Shown: positions 55,204 through 63,856, counted from the first letter of the stretch. The stretch: 64,000 bases of DNA from Ignavibacteria bacterium (GCA_016720835.1 JADKJW010000009.1:124001-188000), one strand, 5' to 3'. Notes: a model not told the origin generated them from the sequence alone. Program-made: numbers and translations.

Positions 55204-56135
55204 CACCGCACCGCCTGCGCCGCGCGACGCTTCTGCAGGGTTCGCGGGAGGACGAGCGCAAGCACGAGGAACGCGGCTTGCAGCAACTTGTCGACTTCCG
55301 AAGGCACGCCCGTCATCAGGATCAGGGAAATGAGCAGCCGGATCAGCACCGCGCCGAGCACCACGCCCAGGATCTGCGTGCGGAAACGCGCCCTGCTGAA
55401 CAGCGCCTGACCGAGAATCACGCTCGTGAGACCGGTGACGATCATCCCGGAGCCGGAACGCATGTCGACGCTGCTCAGGACCTGCGCCCACAGACCGCCC
55501 GACAACGCCGCCAGCGTGTTCGCGAGCGCGAGACCCAGCACGACCACGACGTTCACGTTGATGCCCATCGCGCGGACCATCTTGTCGTTCTCGCCCGTCG
55601 CGCGAATCGCCAGGCCGACATGCGTCGCGAAAAACCGCCGGAGAAACAGCACCGCAAGACCGACGATCACGAGCAACGAGAAAAAGATCACGATATCCTT
55701 TGGGAAGAGATGCATCGCGTCGAGGTCGGCCTGCAGCCCCGGGGAGAACAGCGATAGTGCGGCCGTCTCCGCCATCCCCGACAACGACGTGGCGTCCATG
55801 ATGATGATGGTGCCGCCCGGTCCGAGGATGTAGAGGTTCACGGTAAAGAGCGCCGTCATCACGATGATGCCGCTCAGCAGGCGGCTGATCGAAAAGGCGG
55901 CGTGCAAGGCGCCCGTGATCGCGCCCGCGCAGGTCCCGCCCAGCGTGCCGAGCAGGGTTGCAAGGACGGGATGCATGCCGCCCGTGATGAGCACGAGGGT
56001 CAGGGATGCGCCGGTGATGAAGGAACCCTCGACGGTGAGATCGGGAAAATCGAAAATGCGATAACTGATGAATACCCCGAGCGCCAGCAGGGAGAACAGC
56101 AGCCCGGTGGTCACCGCCATCAAGATCATGATCAT
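55203..56135 (-). CDS. ABC transporter permease (TrpY-like)
   Basis: 310 residues with about eight to nine membrane segments. Family regions: GVFISYRIFDFPDLTVEGSF (the FPDLTVEGS block typical of COG4120 permeases), THVGLAIRATGENDKMVRAM, and QILGVVLGAVLIRLLISLIL. It forms the channel of a TrpXYZ-like importer with the ATPase and binding lipoprotein. The start overlaps the STAS-fusion gene by four bases and the stop overlaps the ATPase start, so all three are translated in coupled fashion. Confidence 0.92.
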   Translation of the reverse strand: MIMILMAVTTGLLFSLLALGVFISYRIFDFPDLTVEGSFITGASLTLVLITGGMHPVLATLLGTLGGTCAGAITGALHAAFSISRLLSGIIVMTALFTVNLYILGPGGTIIIMDATSLSGMAETAALSLFSPGLQADLDAMHLFPKDIVIFFSLLVIVGLAVLFLRRFFATHVGLAIRATGENDKMVRAMGINVNVVVVLGLALANTLAALSGGLWAQVLSSVDMRSGSGMIVTGLTSVILGQALFSRARFRTQILGVVLGAVLIRLLISLILMTGVPSEVDKLLQAAFLVLALVLPRTLQKRRAAQAVR

Positions 56136-57382
56136 GATCCGAAACTCCGGATCGGTCCCGCCCAGCAGACGCCGCGGACGAATTCGCTTTCGCCGCGTCC
56201 GATCACGGGACGATCGTCGTTGACGAGATGCAGCAGCCCGCGGAGCGTGTCGCCGTCGAGCGCGTCGAAGATGCCCGCGAAGGTCTCCGGGAACTCGAGT
56301 TTCCCCTTCGGGATGTGGCGGTACGACATCGCGAGCGCGTGCATGTGCCCGTGGATGTCATGGCCTTCCGCGATGGGACGGAGGAGTCCGTCCAGTGCGG
56401 CGTTGCCGCGTGTGGCGAGCACACCCGCGACCCAGGCGAGGTGATTGGGGAAGACGGGCTCCACCGAGAAGGACAGGCGGTCACGCAACGCCGGGTGCTC
56501 GAAAAAGGGGCCGCTCTGGCCGGCCGCCACCGGGGAGCGCCGCAGCCACGCGCCGACGAGACCTCGTGTTTCCGCGAGCATCACGAACCCGCAGGCGGCG
56601 CCGTCGTTCTGCTCGAAGAGCAATTCCAGAAGCGCGGAGATCGGGACCGCGGACCGCTGCTCCGACGCCTCGAAGCGGAGGAAGTGGGAGAACGCTCCCC
56701 TGCACGCGAGCCCGTTCAGCACGTGCACCTCGGGCAGGAAATTCTTGCGCATGATGTCGTAGTCCGGGACGTTGGTCCCGTTCGACGGCAGGTAGAACGT
56801 GGCTCCGCCGAAGGACAGGAACTCCCCGAAGCGGTCGCGGCAATCATCGTAGCCGCTCCCCAGCGCTCCCACGCCGACGCCGAACGCGTCGGCGGGAAAG
56901 GTCAGATGGAAGCAATCGTCCCCCGGCGCGGGCTCCGCGAGATCGGCGATCGCTTCACCCAGAACGCGGCAGGACAGCGATGCGGACGGCTGCAGATCGT
57001 AGACGTCGCAGCGCGCCCCGTTGCGCTCCACCGCGCGCCGGCTTTCGCGGACCTCGGTCGAGGCGGGCGGCAGGTCCGCGTCCTCGCGCAGCAGCACCTG
57101 CGTGAGCCCGGAGAGATCGAACACGTTGCGGACCAGCGGGATCGGGCGCACCACGCTCAGCGTGCCCTTCACCGACTGCAACAGTTTGTAGTATTTGAGA
57201 AGCACGCCGATCCCGGCGGACGAGAGGAATTCGATCCCCTGAAAATCGAGCACGATGCGGTCGCTGCCCGAGCGAATCGCGCCCTCGAGCTCCTTCCCGA
57301 GATGCGTCGCCCAATACGCGTCGAGGCGGCCCTTCAGCTTCAGGCTGAGGCCGCGCTCGAGCGGAACGTGCAGAATTTCCAT
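56132..57382 (-). CDS. STAS-domain protein with large uncharacterised C-terminal domain
   Basis: 416 residues. The first 105 are a STAS domain (LSLKLKGRLDAYWATHLGKE, then IVLDFQGIEFLSSAGIGVLL) with the SSAG form of the phosphorylatable serine motif. The remaining 300 residues (FHLTFPADAFGVGVGALGSG, FGGATFYLPSNGTNVPDYDI, LSFSVEPVFPNHLAWVAGVL, GHDIHGHMHALAMSYRHIPK) form a domain I do not recognise, with conserved-looking His, Cys and Asp residues. No membrane segment. The gene overlaps the permease start by four bases, suggesting its product works directly with the transporter. Possible roles are a regulatory subunit or phosphorylation-controlled sensor (inference). Confidence 0.85.
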   Translation of the reverse strand: MEILHVPLERGLSLKLKGRLDAYWATHLGKELEGAIRSGSDRIVLDFQGIEFLSSAGIGVLLKYYKLLQSVKGTLSVVRPIPLVRNVFDLSGLTQVLLREDADLPPASTEVRESRRAVERNGARCDVYDLQPSASLSCRVLGEAIADLAEPAPGDDCFHLTFPADAFGVGVGALGSGYDDCRDRFGEFLSFGGATFYLPSNGTNVPDYDIMRKNFLPEVHVLNGLACRGAFSHFLRFEASEQRSAVPISALLELLFEQNDGAACGFVMLAETRGLVGAWLRRSPVAAGQSGPFFEHPALRDRLSFSVEPVFPNHLAWVAGVLATRGNAALDGLLRPIAEGHDIHGHMHALAMSYRHIPKGKLEFPETFAGIFDALDGDTLRGLLHLVNDDRPVIGRGESEFVRGVCWAGPIRSFGS

Positions 57383-57436
57383 GCCTGTCGGATGCGCGCG
57401 TTGGGTGACGGTGTTCCCCTGCCGAGGCGGACCGCG

Positions 57437-58462
57437 TCAGTGCGCGGTGGTGATGACGGAATCCGCCGCCGCGCGGACGGACTCCGGTATCGACAGCCCC
57501 GCGGCTTTCGCAAAGGTCGTGTTGACGATCAGATTGAATTTGTTGATGCGCTTGAACGGAATGAGCTCGGGGCTCGTTCCGTGCATGATGCGGGAGATGA
57601 TCGTGGCGGCTTCACGCGCGGATTCGAAGTAGTTCGGGGCGAAGACGAGGCTCGAACCCGTGTGCGCCTGCTCGTTTACGAAGGAAAACACCGGCAGTTT
57701 GAATTTTTGCGCCACCTGGGCGATGAACGGAAACGTGGCGCTCGTCAGGTTGTCCTCGATCTGGCAGATCGCGTCGAGGTTCCGCGTGCAGAGGGCGGTC
57801 ATGGCCTGCGGCACGTCGGTCTTGGCGCTGACGTCCATCGTCTCCACGGTGATGCCGTGCTTGTGACCCGCCGTGATGAGCTGCGACTTGTAGTAGGTGG
57901 CGTTCAGCTCCAGCGAGGAGAACAGGGTGCCGACCTTCTTCACGTTCGGCATGCACTCCTTGATATACCCGAGCATGCGGTCGAAGGTCGTCATCGTGTA
58001 CACGCCGGTCACGTTGGGAAGATGCACGGAGTCGCTCTGTCCGACCGTGGTGATGACGAACGGATTGGCGACGACCATGAAGACGATCGGAATCTTCTGC
58101 ACGCGCTTGACCGCGGTATGCAGTGTCGTGGTCTGCATGGAGATGAGCAGATCCGTGTTCCCGGACGCGGCCTTGTCGAACAGCGTCAACAGGGTGGGGA
58201 TGTCGCCATGCGCGTTCATGCTGGTCATCTCATAGTCGCGCCCCTCCACCAGTCCGGCATCGCGGAGCCCGACGCGCAGGCCGCGTTCGGTGTCTTCCGT
58301 CTGCTGCAGTTCCTCAAACTTGACGATGGCGAAATTCCATTTTTTCTTCAGCCCGTTCCCGGGCTTTTCGTGCGAATCTCCACCCTTGTTGCAGGACGAG
58401 AAACTGATGAGGGATGCAACGCAGATGGCGATGGCGGGAAGCAGACGAGCAATCCGGTACAC
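57437..58462 (-). CDS. ABC transporter substrate-binding lipoprotein (TrpX-like)
   Basis: 341 residues. Signal and lipobox ending ASLISFSSC (Cys at about residue 24), then the two-lobed fold of the ABC_sub_bind (TrpX/YtrX-like) family: FAIVKFEELQQTEDTERGLR, LDAICQIEDNLTSATFPFIA, PVFSFVNEQAHTGSSLVFAP and FKRINKFNLIVNTTFAKAAG. Members bind tryptophan, tyrosine or other small ligands; here the ligand is unknown. Lipid anchoring in this lineage places it at the periplasmic face of the inner membrane. It is embedded in the partner-switching unit between the lone receiver and the STAS fusion. Confidence 0.9.
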   Translation of the reverse strand: MYRIARLLPAIAICVASLISFSSCNKGGDSHEKPGNGLKKKWNFAIVKFEELQQTEDTERGLRVGLRDAGLVEGRDYEMTSMNAHGDIPTLLTLFDKAASGNTDLLISMQTTTLHTAVKRVQKIPIVFMVVANPFVITTVGQSDSVHLPNVTGVYTMTTFDRMLGYIKECMPNVKKVGTLFSSLELNATYYKSQLITAGHKHGITVETMDVSAKTDVPQAMTALCTRNLDAICQIEDNLTSATFPFIAQVAQKFKLPVFSFVNEQAHTGSSLVFAPNYFESAREAATIISRIMHGTSPELIPFKRINKFNLIVNTTFAKAAGLSIPESVRAAADSVITTAH

Positions 58463-58534
58463 GGGTTTCTCCTTGAAAAGTGGTGCGAGCGGAATATCAC
58501 AAGTTGCGTCGAATGAAGCACGGACGCGATCGGC

Positions 58535-58909
58535 TCATTCGACCCGGGCGAGCAGCAGAATGCGCCGTTTCAGATCGTCGAAATCGATGGGTTTGTTGAA
58601 GTAGCCGTCCGCGCCGAGTTCGATCGCCCGCGAATGGAAATCGCCCTCGTAGGCCGTCACCATGTAGACGGGGAGTTGCGGCAGCCGCTCCTTGAGTTTG
58701 CGCAGGAGCTCGAGCCCGTTCATTCCCGGCATGTTGATGTCCGACAGGACGAGCACGATATCCGCGCTTGTCCGCTCGAGGTACTCGATGGCTTCCTCTC
58801 CCGAGAAGGCGAACGCCAGGTCGATGATGCCCGCGCGCAGTTCCTTCCGGAAGCGTTGACGGAACAACAGCTCCACGTCGCGTTCGTCGTCGACGACAAG
58901 CACGGTCAT
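58535..58909 (-). CDS. Single-domain response regulator (receiver only)
   Basis: 124 residues. MTVLVVDDERDVELLFRQRF, phospho-Asp in VLSDINMPGMNG, Thr in YMVTAYEGD and Lys in YFNKPIDF: a complete receiver without output. It shares VDDExDxELLxRQRFRK with the receiver of the PP2C protein encoded two genes upstream, so one probably arose by duplication of the other. It may act as a phosphate sink or a protein-protein switch in the module. No cognate kinase is in the unit. Confidence 0.9.
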   Translation of the reverse strand: MTVLVVDDERDVELLFRQRFRKELRAGIIDLAFAFSGEEAIEYLERTSADIVLVLSDINMPGMNGLELLRKLKERLPQLPVYMVTAYEGDFHSRAIELGADGYFNKPIDFDDLKRRILLLARVE

Positions 58910-58981
58910 CGTGCCCTCCCCTGCGCGCGGACCGGTCGCGGCGCGGTGGTGTCGAACATCCCGGGGGCGTTCATGGCGCCG

Positions 58982-59320
58982 CTATCCAAGCGCTGCCACG
59001 GCGGCGGCTTCGGATTCCTCGATCCGGAACAACCGCGCGAGTCCGGCGATGGTGAACACCTGCATGATATGCCCGCTGACGCCGAACACCGCGAGCGCTC
59101 CGGATGCGGCGTTCAGCTTCTTCAGAAGAATCAGCAGCACGCGGATTCCGGAACTGTCGATGAATTCGCAGTGATGAAAATCAAGAGCGAAGCGTGTTTC
59201 TCCCTCGGCGACAAGCGTCAGGAGACGCTCCTCGAACGATCGCGCGCTGGAGGATATCACGCGGCCTGTAAGCCGGAGGATGGCGATGCCGTTGTTCCTC
59301 TCGGTGGTTATGTCTAGCAT
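58982..59320 (-). CDS. Anti-sigma factor antagonist, STAS domain (RsbV/SpoIIAA type)
   Basis: 112 residues: one STAS domain. MLDITTERNNGIAILRLTGR is the first hairpin and FHHCEFIDSSGIRVLLILLK carries DSSG, whose second serine is the site phosphorylated by RsbW-type kinases. By family the unphosphorylated form binds the kinase and frees its target. The kinase (53922-54344) and the phosphatase (59403-60569) belong to the same unit, giving a full partner-switching set. Confidence 0.9.
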   Translation of the reverse strand: MLDITTERNNGIAILRLTGRVISSSARSFEERLLTLVAEGETRFALDFHHCEFIDSSGIRVLLILLKKLNAASGALAVFGVSGHIMQVFTIAGLARLFRIEESEAAAVAALG

Positions 59321-59402
59321 GCTGTCTCGTGTTCGTGGGATTGCAACGGGTGGAAATGCGGCGACGCCTCGTTGGACGGATCTGCGGTCGGCCCCGATCC
59401 GG

Positions 59403-60569
59403 TCAACTCCGGTAGCGCAGCGCCAGGCAGGTGATGTCGTCGGATTGCGGAGCGCCGGTGGCGTAGAGGCGGACATCGTCGAACACGCCCTGGACGAGCA
59501 GCTCGGGCTGCGTGCTGCCGAGCGACGGCAGCAGCGCCTCGAGTCGCTCCTCGCCGTACATGCCTCCGTCAACTTCCATCGCCTCGGTGACGCCGTCGGT
59601 GAACAGGAACACGGAATCGCCGGGGAGCAGATGCATGCGGGCCTGTTCGTAGGACACGCCCTCGATGATGCCGAGCACGAGACCGTTGGTGCCGGGAATG
59701 GGCTCGAGGCTGCCATCGGCATGCAGGACGTACGGGATGTTGTGGCCGGCGTTGGTGAACTCCATTTCGCCGGTGTCGAGGTGCAGGACGCCATAGAAGA
59801 CGGTGACGAACATCGCGGAGTCGCTGTCCTCGGCGAGCAGTCCGTTCACGATCGTCAGGCATTCTCCCGGGGGCAGTCCGCGCAGCGCGGTGGCGCGGAT
59901 GATGGTGCGGCTCATCGCCATGAAGATGGCGGCCGGGACTCCCTTCCCCGACACATCGCCGATCACGAAACCCAGGCGACGCGGATCGATCATGAAGAAA
60001 TCGTAGAAGTCTCCGCCGACTTCCTTGGCGGCGATCATGTTCGCGTGGAGCCCGAATTCCTGGCCGTTCGTCTGCGGCGGGATCTGCTTCGGCAGGATGG
60101 ACTGCTGGATGCGCCGCGCCACGGTCAGCTCGTGCTGTATCGCGACGAGCTGCTCCCGCTCGCTCTGCGCGAGCTTCAGCATCGACTGCAGATCGCGCGT
60201 CTTTTCGATCGTGATTTCCAGATCGTTGAAATCGATCGGCTTGGTGACGAAGTCGAAGGCCCCGCGATTCATCGCCGTCCGGATGTTCTCGAGGTCGCCG
60301 TACGCGGAGACGATGATCGATTTCATGATCGGATTGACCGGCGCCTCGCGAAGCCGGTTGAGCAGGGTCAGGCCGTCCATCTGCGGCATGTTGATGTCGG
60401 AAAGGACGATCTCGACGTCGCGCTCGCGATCAAGCACCGTCAATGCTTCCACGCCATTCGGGGCGAAGAGGAACTGGTAATCCTGCTGCTGTATCTTTTT
60501 CCGGAACCGCTGGCGTACGAGAAGTTCGAGATCCGGTTCGTCGTCGACGACGAGAATTTTTATTGACAT
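59403..60569 (-). CDS. Receiver-PP2C protein phosphatase (RsbU/SpoIIE-type response regulator)
   Basis: 388 residues. Receiver domain (1-120; IKILVVDDEPDLELLVRQRF, phospho-Asp in IVLSDINMPQMDG, Lys in FVTKPIDF), a helical linker (about 120-165; AQSEREQLVAIQHELTVARR), then a PP2C/SpoIIE domain (about 175-388) with metal-binding aspartates in GGDFYDFF, GDVSGKGVPAA, LFTDGVTEA and SDDITCL. By family, phosphorylation of the receiver turns on dephosphorylation of the STAS antagonist. The start at 60569 is chosen over a 21-residue longer form because the receiver begins there. First gene of the unit. Confidence 0.92.
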   Translation of the reverse strand: MSIKILVVDDEPDLELLVRQRFRKKIQQQDYQFLFAPNGVEALTVLDRERDVEIVLSDINMPQMDGLTLLNRLREAPVNPIMKSIIVSAYGDLENIRTAMNRGAFDFVTKPIDFNDLEITIEKTRDLQSMLKLAQSEREQLVAIQHELTVARRIQQSILPKQIPPQTNGQEFGLHANMIAAKEVGGDFYDFFMIDPRRLGFVIGDVSGKGVPAAIFMAMSRTIIRATALRGLPPGECLTIVNGLLAEDSDSAMFVTVFYGVLHLDTGEMEFTNAGHNIPYVLHADGSLEPIPGTNGLVLGIIEGVSYEQARMHLLPGDSVFLFTDGVTEAMEVDGGMYGEERLEALLPSLGSTQPELLVQGVFDDVRLYATGAPQSDDITCLALRYRS

Positions 60570-60688
60570 TTCTCTTTGGAGGGTGTCCCGGCTGCGAGAG
60601 GACATGGTCATCATCAAGCCAGATGCACCCACATGCTATGGAGAATGAGAAGAAACCGTAGGGACAAAGCGAATATAGGCAAATTCGT

Positions 60689-60716
60689 CAAAAAAGCAAC
60701 GGCGCCGAGGCGTCGT
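60689..60716 (-). terminator. Rho-independent terminator after the GT39 gene
   Basis: On the minus strand a 7-base stem with one mismatch (ACGACGC / GCGCCGT, loop CTCG) overlaps the stop codon and is followed by TGCTTTTTT. Confidence 0.5.
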
Positions 60717-62188
60717 CAACGCGCAAAACGCCAGACCTCGATACCGGTGAATCGCCGGAGTTCATGGCGCGGATACAGGGAGTCGAGAAGCGCCGTCATC
60801 CGCCGGGCCGGATCGCTGTATTCGAAATGGCTGTACACGAGCCAGACTTCCCCGCCCCCGGCTGTGCGCCGCGCGAGCAGTGATTCCTCCTCCGGGCCGA
60901 AACGCGGTTCCCATGCGCCGGTCAGGGAAAACGCCGGGATCTCCTCGACATGCACCCGCTGTGCCCGCTGCCCGAAGTAGTAGCGGAACGGCAGTCCCAC
61001 CGACGCCGAATGCACGAACACGGTGTCGCCATCCGCCGCGCGCGACGCGACGTACGCCGCCGCACCGCGCCATTGCTCCTTTTCCCATGTCGTGTGATAC
61101 GCGGCGGTGGACGCGAGCGATGCCGCGACGAGCAGAAGGACGGCGGAAACGCGCAGCGCGGACCCCGGAATGGACAACGCGCCGCGGGCTGCGCATGCGA
61201 AGAACGGCAGCGTGGTCCACAGCAGGGCGCGCGGAATGAACAGCGGCGTGCGCAGACTCATCAGCAACAGCGCAAGCGGCGCGAGCAGCACGACGGCTCC
61301 GAGCGGAACGGTCAGGCGCAGCTCGCGGCCGCGGCCGCGCAGCCCGGCCAACAGCAGCGCGACGAGCACGAGCAGCAGTGCTCCGCGGATCGCGGGGTTC
61401 GTCAAACCGGGAAAGGGCATGAGCAGGGCCTCGACGGTGCGGACCACGGCCGCGACGTCCGGCCGGGGTATCCAGAATTGCGTCGTCACCTGCCCCGCCT
61501 GCGCCGCGAACGACGGCGCCCACGGGAGCCACCCCGTCGCGACAAGGAACAGCGACAGGCCAAGTCCCGCAATCGTCGCCGCGCGGGGAACGCGTCCCGC
61601 CACCGCGAGAAACAGCACTGCGCCAGCCGTGCATGCGATGTAGAGGAGCGTCGTGTTCTGCGAGTACAGCGCAACGAGCGCGCCGAAGGAATAGAGCATC
61701 CATCCCGCCCAGCGGCCCGCCATCGCGCGATCCCACCAGATGAGGTGCCGCGCGCTTCGATCCGGAGTTTCGGCCAGGAGCGCAGAGAGCAGGCCCACAA
61801 GGGACCACGCGATCCCGAAGGACTGCAGCGCGTACATCCTGGCCTCCTGCGCGTAACGCACATGCACCGCCGACACCGCGAACAGCAGCGCGGCGAGCAG
61901 GGCGCCGCGCGGTCCCGCCGCCCGCCGGGCAATGAGATACACGGCGGGCAGCGTGAGCACGCTCAGCAGCAGCGACGGGAAACGCAGCGCCGCTTCGCTC
62001 TGCCCGAAGACGGCGATCGTCCCGTGCAGCAGGAGGTAGTACAGCGGCGGATGCTGATCGGCGTGGGCGATGGTTTCGAAGAACGCGGCCATCGGCACCC
62101 GCGCAAAACGAAGACTGTACGCCTCATCGAGCCAGAGATCGCGGGCGCCGAGTCCGTAGGCCCTGACTGCCGCGGCAAACGCCATCAA
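60716..62188 (-). CDS. Membrane glycosyltransferase of the GT39/GT83 type (Dol-P-Man/ArnT-like)
   Basis: 490 residues from a TTG (or ATG three bases on), with about ten to eleven membrane helices. The N-terminal loop GLGARDLWLDEAYSLRFARV carries the catalytic-type Asp-Glu, followed by ADQHPPLYYLLLHGTIAVFG (HPP/Y motif) and YAQEARMYAL, as in PMT_2 glycosyltransferases. The C-terminal periplasmic part is small. By family it transfers a sugar from a polyprenyl-phosphate donor to lipid, protein or glycan outside the membrane. The frame is open and hydrophobic 15 codons upstream of the start but offers no start codon there before a stop. Confidence 0.85.
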   Translation of the reverse strand: MMAFAAAVRAYGLGARDLWLDEAYSLRFARVPMAAFFETIAHADQHPPLYYLLLHGTIAVFGQSEAALRFPSLLLSVLTLPAVYLIARRAAGPRGALLAALLFAVSAVHVRYAQEARMYALQSFGIAWSLVGLLSALLAETPDRSARHLIWWDRAMAGRWAGWMLYSFGALVALYSQNTTLLYIACTAGAVLFLAVAGRVPRAATIAGLGLSLFLVATGWLPWAPSFAAQAGQVTTQFWIPRPDVAAVVRTVEALLMPFPGLTNPAIRGALLLVLVALLLAGLRGRGRELRLTVPLGAVVLLAPLALLLMSLRTPLFIPRALLWTTLPFFACAARGALSIPGSALRVSAVLLLVAASLASTAAYHTTWEKEQWRGAAAYVASRAADGDTVFVHSASVGLPFRYYFGQRAQRVHVEEIPAFSLTGAWEPRFGPEEESLLARRTAGGGEVWLVYSHFEYSDPARRMTALLDSLYPRHELRRFTGIEVWRFAR

Positions 62189-62250
62189 GGCAAGAATGAT
62201 CCAGACCTCACGGCTCCATCCGCGCCGTTCAGGAACGAAGCAGCGGACCC

Positions 62251-62283
62251 CGCTCCATCACTCCATGACTCCGGCACTCCCTC
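62251..62283 (-). repeat. Short-period tract adjoining the mscL stop codon
   Basis: On the minus strand, GGAGGGAGTGCCGGAGTCAT and further GGAGT units begin immediately after the TAG stop. Confidence 0.7.
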
Positions 62284-62712
62284 CTACTTCTTCAAACTGT
62301 CGCGGATTTCACGCAGCAACAGCACATCCTCGGCGGGCTCCACGGGCGCGGCGGGCGAAGGCGGCGTTTCCCGTTTCATCTTGTTGACGCCCTTCACGAG
62401 CATGAAGACGGCGAACGCGACGATCACGAACGAGATCACCGTGTTGACAAAGACGCCGAAGTTCAACGTGACGGCGCCCGCCTTTTTCGCGGCGGCCAGG
62501 TCCGCGTACGGCGGAGGAACGGTGGCGCTCTCCTTCAGCAGGACGTAGAAACTCGAAAAATCCACCCCGCCGAGGAGAAGGCCGATCGGCGGCATGATGA
62601 CGTCGTTGACGAGCGATGTCACGATGGTGCCGAAGGACGCGCCGATGATGATGCCGACGGCCATGTCGAACACATTGCCGCGCATGACGAATTCCTTGAA
62701 CTCTTTCAGCAT
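62284..62712 (-). CDS. mscL: Large-conductance mechanosensitive channel
   Basis: 142 residues. MLKEFKEFVMRGNVFDMAVG (N-terminal amphipathic helix and start of TM1), IIIGASFGTIVTSLVNDVIM, GLLLGGVDFSSFYV in the loop, TM2 FGVFVNTVISFVIVAFAVFM, and a C-terminal helical bundle (PAEDVLLLREIRDSLKK). It opens under membrane tension to protect against osmotic down-shock. AGGCG-type leader; the DUF3078 gene ends 33 bases upstream on the same strand. Confidence 0.96.
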   Translation of the reverse strand: MLKEFKEFVMRGNVFDMAVGIIIGASFGTIVTSLVNDVIMPPIGLLLGGVDFSSFYVLLKESATVPPPYADLAAAKKAGAVTLNFGVFVNTVISFVIVAFAVFMLVKGVNKMKRETPPSPAAPVEPAEDVLLLREIRDSLKK

Positions 62713-62745
62713 GATACGCCTCCGTTTGTTGAGTGAAGAACGATG

Positions 62746-63597
62746 TCAGAATATCGAATACCGGATGCCGAGCGCGAGGGCTTCCTTCAGCTGCGTCCGG
62801 CGTGTCTGGTCGATGTTGTGCACCACCAGCACGTTGATCGCCGCATTGATGTAGTCGTTGACCTTCGCGGTGATCGTGTTGTCCCAGCGGACGTCCCATT
62901 CATCGAGCGTTTCGAACGCGGAAAAGAGGTTGAGCTGGCTGGTGTAGAGAATGTTCTCCATGACGGAGATCTTGAGCGAGGTGCCCGTCTCGATGCCGGT
63001 CTGCACGCGGCTCGTTTTCGTCACATCGCCCGTGTACCCGAACTGCGCGAACTCGGCGGAAAACGTTTCCTTCACCGCGACGCCGACGCGCGTGGCGAGC
63101 ATGTCCTCGTAACTGTACGTGAACCCGGCCGCCTCGATGAGATATCCCGGATCGAACAGCCCGGAGGTCTGGGTGCGGACATCCTGCTGCGTGACCGGGT
63201 CCTTGAGCATCTTGTACCCCGGCGTGAGCTGGCTTCGCAACGCGAGGGCGACGTACGGATCCACCTTCCAGCCGATGTTGTAGGAATAGATGCTCTCGAA
63301 AAAGAGTTCATCGTCCGTTTTCTCGAACTCGCGGCTGCCCAGTTTGGTCTGGCCGTACGTCACTTTGAGATTGTTGGACCAGAGAGAGTACTCCTGCTGA
63401 TTGAGAAACTGCCCCGCCGTGAGAAAGGTCCACGCGAAGGTGTTCTCGCCGCCCTGCGTCCAGTTGTTGAGCGACACCTGCGCGACATTCAGGCCGGCGA
63501 CCAGCGTGTTCTTCCACCCGTATTCCGGGGGTTTCTTCTCGGTCTGCGCAAGCGCGATTGCGGGGATCAGCAGGAGGAGAAACAGGGTGCGGTGCAT
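62746..63597 (-). CDS. DUF3078-type outer-membrane beta-barrel protein
   Basis: 283 residues. Signal MHRTLFLLLLIPAIALAQ, then YGWKNTLVAGLNVAQVSLNN and WTQGGENTFAWTFLTAGQF, the conserved opening of DUF3078 proteins, and alternating strands to a C-terminal ALALGIRYSIF. The family is common in Bacteroidota and of unknown function; it is expected in the outer membrane. It is probably cotranscribed with mscL (33-base gap), but the association looks incidental. Confidence 0.85.
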   Translation of the reverse strand: MHRTLFLLLLIPAIALAQTEKKPPEYGWKNTLVAGLNVAQVSLNNWTQGGENTFAWTFLTAGQFLNQQEYSLWSNNLKVTYGQTKLGSREFEKTDDELFFESIYSYNIGWKVDPYVALALRSQLTPGYKMLKDPVTQQDVRTQTSGLFDPGYLIEAAGFTYSYEDMLATRVGVAVKETFSAEFAQFGYTGDVTKTSRVQTGIETGTSLKISVMENILYTSQLNLFSAFETLDEWDVRWDNTITAKVNDYINAAINVLVVHNIDQTRRTQLKEALALGIRYSIF

Positions 63598-63856
63598 GGG
63601 AAGGCTCCGTAAATGTGAGAGATATGCCGGGTATTGCCGAATGGAAGATGAGGAGATGTCAGATCACAAGAGATGAAAATTGAGCGACGCAACTCGAAGA
63701 TATCTCCTCGCATCAGACCTGGATGGAAGTCAGATGGCGTGTCGATGATAATACAGGACGATGTGGTGTGATGCGCGGCAAAGCATCGGCAATAAACGGA
63801 ATTGGCCATTGAACCGCAACCCAGCTCATCTTTTGCCTCGGGCAGGCACCATTCCA

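Noticed and set aside
53922..60569. A sigma factor controlled by the RsbW-like kinase
   Set aside because: Both strands of the unit and its flanks were read; no sigma-70-type region 2 or 4 was found.
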